Part shown: one piece after another, positions 7,109 to 11,485 of the stretch
Layout of the letters: each line of letters begins with the position of its first letter
Numbering within the stretch: the first letter of the stretch is position 1
Assembly (NCBI GenBank): GCA_025934635.1
Contig: JAICWX010000269.1
Coordinates: 1 to 11,485 of the forward strand
Reading direction: 5' to 3'
Length of the DNA: 11,485 nucleotides
Source: Streptosporangiaceae bacterium
Lineage (GTDB): Bacteria > Actinomycetota > Actinomycetes > Streptosporangiales > Streptosporangiaceae
Made by a program: the position numbers and the translations under genes
The notes under the pieces: model-generated
The model's input: only the letters and a program-made list of their open reading frames with translations
What the model was told of the DNA's origin: nothing
Databases searched by the model: none

Positions 7109-8802
7109 GGGGTGTTGAAGGCCTCGAGGGCTTGGCCGGGGGTGTCGTACCAGGCGTCCGGGCTGATGCCGTACCGGCTGAGCTCGTGCCGGACCGGGCC
7201 GAGGACCGAGCTGAACACCAGCCGCACGTGCCCCTCGCGCAGGCGCGCCACCACCTTGGTCAGGATCCCGGCCGCGGTGTAGTCGACGTCGCCGATGGCG
7301 GTCCAGTCGATGACCAGCCAGCGCAGCGGCGCTTCACCGGCCACGGAGTCGTGACCGGCCACGGTGATGATGTCAGCGGCCAGCCGGGCCGCGTTGGCGT
7401 AGTACAGGCTGGTGCCGAACCGGTAGACGGCCAGCCCCGGCTCGGTCCGGGCCCCGGCCGTGACCGGGGTGGCCCGCCAGTGCCCCTCCGGCGACTTGAC
7501 CAGGATGCTGTTGAGCGGGCTGTAGCTGTGCCGCAGGTGGTCCACGACCGAGGCGACGATGGCGAGCACGATGCCCTGCTCCACGCCGAGCCCCACCACC
7601 GCGGCCATGGCGAGCAGGGCCACCGCGAACTCGTGCCGCCGGGTGGCCAGGATGCGCCGCAGCCCGGCGATGTCCACGAGCTCGGCGGCGATCAGGAAGA
7701 CCACCGCCGCCAGGGCGGCCGCGGGCAGGTAGGCCAGCGGGCCGGTGAGCAGCACCAGGACGACCAGCACGACGACCGCGGCGGCCAGACAGGACAGCTG
7801 GCTGCGGCCGCCCGCGCTGTCCACGATCTGCGCCTTGGTCGGGCTGCCGTTGACCGGGAACGTGCCGGAGAACGCGGCGGCCACGTTGGCGGCGGCCAGC
7901 CCGGTCAGGTCGGTGTCCTCGCTGTCCGCTTCGTCGTACTTGGCCGCGTAGGCGCGCGCGGTGGCCGCGCTCTGCGCCAGGATCACGACGAACATCGACG
8001 CCGCCGCGCCGGCCAGCGCCGTGATGGCGTGCCAGCTGAAGGCGGGCAGGCCGAGGCCCGGCAGCCCGCGCGGCACCGTCCCGACCACGGCCGCGCCGTG
8101 CCGGGCCAGGTCCGCGACCCGGCTCACGACGATCGCGGCCGCCACCGCGATCAGCGGGCCCGGGATCCGGCGGGTGAGCCGGCGGGCGGCCAGCACGATC
8201 AGCACGACCCCGGCCGCCACCGCCACGTCGGTCCCGTGCGCGTGCGGGAGCGCGCGCAGCGTATTGACCAGCTTGGGCACCGTCTGCCGCCCGGCCGCGG
8301 TCACCCCGAGCATGTCGGGCAGCTGCCCGGCCGCGACCTGGAGGCCGACCCCGGTCAGGAACCCGACCAGCACCGTGCGGGACAGGAAGTTGGCCAGGAA
8401 ACCGAGCCGGGCCAGCCGGGCGGCCAGCAGCATCGCCCCGGTCAGCAGCGCCGCCAGGCCGGCCAGCCGGGCGTACTGCGCCGAGCCGACCGCCGCCAGC
8501 CCGGTCACCGCCGCCGCCAAGATGGCCGCGGTGGCCGAGTCCGCGGCCACCACCAGGTGCCGGGAGGAGCCGATGACGGCGAACGCCGCCATCGGCAGCA
8601 GCATCGTGTACAGCCCGGTGACCAGCGGCATCCCGGCGATCTTGGCGTAGCCGAGCACCTCCGGCACGCCGACCGCGGCCAGCGTGAGCCCGGCCAGCAC
8701 CTCCGCGGGCACCCGGTCCCGCCGGACCGGCAGCACCCCGCGCAGCACCGGCCAGGACCCGAAACCCGCAAAGAGCCCGAGGGATCGCACCCGTCCGGGC
8801 AT
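7102..8802 (-). CDS. SulP-family anion transporter with C-terminal STAS domain
   Basis: A 566-residue inner-membrane protein. Residues 30-425 form the hydrophobic transporter core; 453-563 are a cytoplasmic STAS domain. The SulP entry signature is at 47-70 (PEVLGYAKIAG, then GLYTMLLP). The usual second signature region is at 275-335 but is diverged: the common Glu-Ser is Gln-Ser (277-278), and the stretch GTFPVNGSPTKAQIVDSAGG replaces the familiar GxPVTGSxSR form. In the STAS loop (WLVIDWTAIGDVDYTAAG, 495-512) the often phosphorylated Ser position reads Tyr-Thr. Family members carry sulfate, bicarbonate or other anions; the substrate cannot be told here, and no carbonic anhydrase or sulfate-assimilation gene is adjacent. 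The ATG at 8802 has a good GGAGGT upstream. It is probably a monocistronic unit. Confidence 0.92.
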   Translation of the reverse strand: MPGRVRSLGLFAGFGSWPVLRGVLPVRRDRVPAEVLAGLTLAAVGVPEVLGYAKIAGMPLVTGLYTMLLPMAAFAVIGSSRHLVVAADSATAAILAAAVTGLAAVGSAQYARLAGLAALLTGAMLLAARLARLGFLANFLSRTVLVGFLTGVGLQVAAGQLPDMLGVTAAGRQTVPKLVNTLRALPHAHGTDVAVAAGVVLIVLAARRLTRRIPGPLIAVAAAIVVSRVADLARHGAAVVGTVPRGLPGLGLPAFSWHAITALAGAAASMFVVILAQSAATARAYAAKYDEADSEDTDLTGLAAANVAAAFSGTFPVNGSPTKAQIVDSAGGRSQLSCLAAAVVVLVVLVLLTGPLAYLPAAALAAVVFLIAAELVDIAGLRRILATRRHEFAVALLAMAAVVGLGVEQGIVLAIVASVVDHLRHSYSPLNSILVKSPEGHWRATPVTAGARTEPGLAVYRFGTSLYYANAARLAADIITVAGHDSVAGEAPLRWLVIDWTAIGDVDYTAAGILTKVVARLREGHVRLVFSSVLGPVRHELSRYGISPDAWYDTPGQALEAFNTPQ

Positions 8803-8808
8803 CGCCTC

Positions 8809-8814
8809 ACCTCC
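8809..8814 (-). promoter_or_regulatory. Ribosome binding site of the SulP gene
   Basis: On the minus strand GGAGGT lies six bases upstream of the ATG at 8802, fixing that start. I saw no convincing minus-strand promoter in 8815-8870. Confidence 0.65.
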
Positions 8815-8861
8815 GCCGCTGGCCTGTCCCCATCATCTACCGAACGAGCTGGGTACTTGCC

Positions 8862-8890
8862 TTGACGACGCACCACTGGCACCACAGAAT
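8862..8890 (+). promoter_or_regulatory. Promoter of the ThDP enzyme operon (housekeeping sigma type)
   Basis: TTGACG (8862-8867) and CAGAAT (8885-8890) are separated by exactly 17 bases, close to the sigma-70/HrdB consensus TTGACA-N17-TANNNT. Transcription would start near 8897, giving a leader of about 17 bases that just contains the ribosome binding site. It lies in the divergent gap 8803-8913, which is less GC-rich than the flanking genes. No clear operator palindrome was seen. Confidence 0.6.
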
Positions 8891-8902
8891 GACCCCATTA
8901 AA

Positions 8903-8906
8903 GAGG
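8903..8906 (+). promoter_or_regulatory. Ribosome binding site supporting a TTG start
   Basis: GAGG within AAGAGGA lies 7 bases before the TTG at 8914. No ATG or GTG in that frame fits; the first internal Met is at residue 23, which would remove the beginning of the N-terminal ThDP domain. Confidence 0.55.
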
Positions 8907-8913
8907 AACCTCA

Positions 8914-10617
8914 TTGAGTACCAGCGCTGACCCGGCGAGCGCGGTCGTCGCGGCGCTGGCCGGCGCGGGGACGCGGCTGATGTTCGGCGTTCCCGGCGGC
9001 GGACCCAACCTGGACGTGGTCGGTGCCGCGGCGGCGGCCGGGCTGCGCTTCGTCCTGGCCCGCGGCGAGACCGCTGCGACGATCATGGCGGCCACCTATG
9101 CCGACCTCACCGGCGCACCGGGGGCGGTGATCGTCACCCGGGGTCCCGGCCTGGCCAGCGCGGTCAACGGCATCGCGCACGCCGCCCTGGACCGGCTCCC
9201 GCTGGTCGTGATCGCGGACACCGTCCCGTCCGCCACGCCCCGGATCACCCACCAGCTGATCGACCAGGACGCCCTGGGCCGGTCCGTGGCCAAGGCCGCG
9301 ATCACGATCGGCGGCCCCCGGGCGGCTGCGCAGGCGACCAGGATCGCGCTGGCCGCGCCCCGCGGGCCTGTCGTCGCCAACATCGACGAGAGCATCCCTG
9401 ACCTCGAAACGCCGAAGTCACCCGAGGCACCGGCGGCTAGTGCTACTCGGGCGATGAACGAGGCCGGCGCCCTGGTGCTGACGGCGGCAATGAGCGCGGC
9501 CCGCCGGCCGCTGGTGCTGCTGGGGACGGGCGCGCGCCCCAGGACCGCCGCGGTCAGGAGAGCGCTGGCCGGGAGCGGGATCCCAGTCCTGCACACGTAC
9601 CGGGCCCGGGGCGTGATGCCGGATTCGTCGGCGGAGGCGGCCGGACTGGTGACCGGCGGGACGATGGAGTGGCCGCTGCTCAGTGCGGCTGATCTCATCA
9701 TCGGACTGGGCGTGGACGAGGCCGAGATGATCCCGGCGCCGTGGGACTACTCCGCGCAGACCATCCTGGTCACCGCGGACGAGGCGCCCGGCCGCGGTTA
9801 CTTCACCGGCGCGGCCATGCTGCGGCTGCCGCTCGAGTGGGCCCTCGAGGTGCTGGCGACCGCGCTGGCCGCCGGGCACGGGCACGGCTGGCCGGACGGG
9901 GCAGGGCGGGCGGTCAAGGAGGATGCCATCCGGCGGCTCCTCACCGCAGGCACGACGGAACAAGTCGCGGTGCCGCCTCCTGCCGTCCCCGGGCGGCTCA
10001 CCCCGCAGCAAGTGGTGCGGACCGTACGGTACGGCACCCCCGCCGAGACGATCGCCACGGTCGACGCGGGCGCGCACATGCTGGTAGCGATGCCGCTGTG
10101 GGAGGTGGACGAGCCGGGACGATTGCTCATTTCGAGCGGGCTGGCCACCATGGGATACGCGCTGCCGGCGGCGATCGCTGCCGCGCTGTGCCGACCGGAG
10201 GTACCGGTGGTGGCCTTTACCGGCGACGGCGGGCTGGGCATGACGCTGGCCGAACTCGAGACCGCGGTGCGGCTGTCGCTGCCGGTCATCGTGGTCGTGT
10301 TCAACGACGCCGCGCTGAGCCTGATCGAGATCAAGCAGCAGCCGTCCGGGCAGGGCGGCGCCGAGGCGGTCAGGTACCGCCCGGTCTCGTTCGCGGCCGC
10401 GGCCATTGCGCTGGGCGCGGCCGGCGCCGCCGTGAGGACCGGACCGGACCTGGCGGCGGCGCTGGCGGCCGCGCTGCGCCGGCCCGGCCCGACCGTCATC
10501 GACGCCGCCGTCGACCCGGCCTGCTACCCCGCGGTCATGGACCTGACCCGCGGGCAGGCCGGACGCCGGTCCGTGCCCGGCACCAGCCGGGCTATCCACC
10601 CTGTTACCCGCGAATAA
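8914..10617 (+). CDS. Thiamine-diphosphate-dependent enzyme, acetolactate synthase-like
   Basis: A 567-residue protein with the three-domain plan of the acetolactate synthase / benzoylformate decarboxylase superfamily. The N-terminal pyrimidine-binding domain (about 5-165) has FGVPGGG (24-30) and the catalytic Glu52 in ARGETAA. The central domain spans about 180-345. The C-terminal pyrophosphate-binding domain (about 360-545) has GDGG at 437-440 and Asn464, the expected GDG...N metal/ThDP motif, with MGYALPAAI before it. It should bind ThDP and Mg2+ and make or break a C-C bond next to a carbonyl in the cytosol. Whether it is a synthase, decarboxylase or lyase is not evident. No small regulatory subunit or other ilv genes are nearby, so it is probably not the biosynthetic IlvB. 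The start is TTG with a GAGG site and a promoter upstream. First gene of a three-gene operon. Confidence 0.87.
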   Translation: MSTSADPASAVVAALAGAGTRLMFGVPGGGPNLDVVGAAAAAGLRFVLARGETAATIMAATYADLTGAPGAVIVTRGPGLASAVNGIAHAALDRLPLVVIADTVPSATPRITHQLIDQDALGRSVAKAAITIGGPRAAAQATRIALAAPRGPVVANIDESIPDLETPKSPEAPAASATRAMNEAGALVLTAAMSAARRPLVLLGTGARPRTAAVRRALAGSGIPVLHTYRARGVMPDSSAEAAGLVTGGTMEWPLLSAADLIIGLGVDEAEMIPAPWDYSAQTILVTADEAPGRGYFTGAAMLRLPLEWALEVLATALAAGHGHGWPDGAGRAVKEDAIRRLLTAGTTEQVAVPPPAVPGRLTPQQVVRTVRYGTPAETIATVDAGAHMLVAMPLWEVDEPGRLLISSGLATMGYALPAAIAAALCRPEVPVVAFTGDGGLGMTLAELETAVRLSLPVIVVVFNDAALSLIEIKQQPSGQGGAEAVRYRPVSFAAAAIALGAAGAAVRTGPDLAAALAAALRRPGPTVIDAAVDPACYPAVMDLTRGQAGRRSVPGTSRAIHPVTRE

Positions 10618-10621
10618 GGAG
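10616..10621 (+). promoter_or_regulatory. Ribosome binding site of the PPOX gene
   Basis: AAGGAG overlaps the TAA stop of the ThDP gene (10615-10617) and lies 8 bases before GTG 10630. The out-of-frame ATG at 10623 is only one base away and is not a plausible start. Confidence 0.65.
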
Positions 10622-10629
10622 CATGCGCA

Positions 10630-11151
10630 GTGAGCATTACCGTGGCGAAGTTCAAGGACGTCGCCGATGGCCTCCAGCCCGGCCAGTTCACCATCGGCGA
10701 CCGGGAGCCGGTGAGCAGCCTGGCCGACCTGGACCCGGTCTACAAGAAGCTGCTCGACGAGCCGGTGACCGCGGTCGTGGCGGTGCTGGGCGCGGACGGC
10801 CAGCCGAACCTGACCCCGGTCTGGTTCGACTACGACGGCAACACCGTGCTGCTGAACCTGGCCACCCACCGTAAGAAGGTGGACTGGCTGCGCAACGCCC
10901 CGCACGCCACGTTCCTGCTGATGAACCCGGAGAACGCCTACCACTGGCTCAGCATCAAGACGGTGGTCAAGCGGGAGATCTCCGAGGATGACCCGGCCGA
11001 GGGCCAGCGGGTCACCGACCAGCTCGACCGGATCTGGGTGAAGTACACCAGCAACGAGCCGCCCTACGGCCTGCGTGACCCCTCCATCAACGAGCGGCGG
11101 GTCCTGTTCGAGCTCGAGGTCGTGAAGGTCGCCACGTTCGGGCGGCCGTGA
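10630..11151 (+). CDS. PPOX-class (split beta-barrel) oxidoreductase, probably F420-dependent
   Basis: A 173-residue protein. Residues about 38-170 match the pyridoxamine-phosphate-oxidase-like split-barrel fold: an opening VTAVVAVLGADGQPNLTPVW, then LLNLATHRKKVDWLRN (74-89), a central ATFLLM strand, and the closing RRVLFELEV (156-164). The pattern resembles small actinobacterial F420-binding proteins of the Rv1155 type. The N-terminal ~35 residues are an additional polar segment. It probably uses a deazaflavin (F420) or flavin to reduce or oxidise a small molecule in the cytosol. F420 use is inferred from the family and host type, not from a diagnostic residue. It sits 12 bases after the ThDP gene and 4 bases before the monooxygenase, so translation is likely coupled. 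Confidence 0.83.
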   Translation: MSITVAKFKDVADGLQPGQFTIGDREPVSSLADLDPVYKKLLDEPVTAVVAVLGADGQPNLTPVWFDYDGNTVLLNLATHRKKVDWLRNAPHATFLLMNPENAYHWLSIKTVVKREISEDDPAEGQRVTDQLDRIWVKYTSNEPPYGLRDPSINERRVLFELEVVKVATFGRP

Positions 11152-11155
11152 GCTG

Positions 11156-11485
11156 ATGCCCCCGATGCCGCGGGTGGTCGTCATGGGCGGCTCGGTGGGC
11201 GGCCTCACCGCGGCTCTGGTGCTCCGCGACGCCGGCTGCGACGTGCGGGTCTACGAGCGTTCGGCGGCCGCGCTGCAGGCCCGCGGCGCGGGCATCGCCG
11301 CGCTGGAGGCCACCCTGCGCTACCTGACCGAGCGGGGCGGGCGGCCGGTGACCGAGGTGTGCTCGTCGACCGGCTGGATCCGGTTCCTGCGGGCCGACGG
11401 CAGCACCGAGCACGAGCAGCGGCACCGGTACCTGTTCTCCTCGTGGAACACCATCTACCGGTCCCTGCTCGAGCTGTTCGACCCG
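11156..11485 (+). CDS. FAD-dependent monooxygenase, N-terminal part (cut by window end)
   Basis: The first 110 residues of a flavoprotein hydroxylase. A Rossmann FAD-binding start VVVMGGSVGGLTAAL (7-21) gives the GxGxxG-type motif as GGSVGG. Glu34 in YERS should bind the ADP ribose, and RGAGI (43-47) is typical of the group. SSWNTIYRSLL (95-105) resembles, from memory, 2,6-dihydroxypyridine 3-monooxygenase-like proteins. The enzyme would use NAD(P)H and O2 to hydroxylate an aromatic or heteroaromatic ring; the substrate is unknown. The ATG at 11156 is 4 bases past the PPOX stop, without a clear binding site of its own; ATG 11165 is an alternative. The frame is open to the window edge, so the gene continues. 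Third gene of the operon. Confidence 0.85.
   Translation, partial: MPPMPRVVVMGGSVGGLTAALVLRDAGCDVRVYERSAAALQARGAGIAALEATLRYLTERGGRPVTEVCSSTGWIRFLRADGSTEHEQRHRYLFSSWNTIYRSLLELFDP

Noticed and set aside
8830..8860. TAGATG-like -10 on the minus strand for the SulP gene
   Set aside because: No acceptable -35 partner could be found, so no promoter is called.
6679..8865. 728-codon plus-strand open frame opposite the SulP gene
   Set aside because: Low-complexity Gly/Arg/Gln/His composition without motifs; the minus-strand SulP protein is unmistakable.
9418..11208. 596-codon minus-strand open frame opposite the ThDP and PPOX genes
   Set aside because: It spans two well-supported genes on the other strand and has shadow-type composition, with no ribosome binding site or motif.

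Overview
The window is very GC-rich (above 70% by eye, with strong G/C bias at third codon positions). It carries GTG and TTG starts, a probable F420-type flavin/deazaflavin oxidoreductase, and fragments of an actinobacterial-type NACHT protein. This fits a high-GC filamentous actinomycete chromosome; genus and species cannot be read from it. No rRNA, tRNA, CRISPR array, insertion sequence or integrase was seen. Because of the GC bias, almost every real gene has long open frames on the opposite strand, and these are treated as shadows.

Layout. (1) Bases 1-2271, plus: the 3' part of a self-sufficient cytochrome P450 fused to an NADPH-P450 reductase (FMN and FAD/NADP domains). The window begins at what is probably the heme-ligand cysteine. 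(2) 2283-2453, plus: a 56-residue protein with two membrane helices, closely behind the P450. (3) 2489-2529: a 14-bp tandem repeat whose last, degenerate copy holds the ribosome binding site of the next gene. (4) 2532-5402, plus: a 956-residue multi-pass membrane protein. It looks like the C-terminal membrane part of actinobacterial NACHT NTPases without the NTPase domain, and it has a 21-bp in-frame repeat near its start. (5) 5410-6399, minus: a cytoplasmic L-asparaginase. (6) 6431-7108, plus: a short-chain dehydrogenase, divergent from the asparaginase with only 31 bp between the starts. (7) 7102-8802, minus: a SulP-family anion transporter with a C-terminal STAS domain, overlapping the dehydrogenase tail to tail by 7 bp. 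(8) 8914-11485, plus: an apparent operon of a thiamine-diphosphate enzyme of the acetolactate synthase family, a PPOX/split-barrel oxidoreductase, and the start of an FAD-dependent aromatic-ring-type monooxygenase cut by the window end. A well-formed promoter precedes it.

How they fit together. The last three genes are tightly packed (12 and 4 bases apart). They form the best functional unit: a ThDP C-C bond enzyme plus two redox enzymes, probably in catabolism or tailoring of a small, perhaps heteroaromatic, molecule; the substrate is unknown. The P450-reductase and the small membrane protein are probably co-transcribed. The NACHT-derived membrane protein could be on the same transcript but has its own repeat-bearing leader. 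Asparaginase, dehydrogenase and SulP are ordinary metabolic or transport genes with no evident shared pathway. The least ordinary items are the NTPase-less NACHT-like membrane protein with its repeats, the atypical P450 heme loop and long linker, and the ThDP-PPOX-monooxygenase operon.
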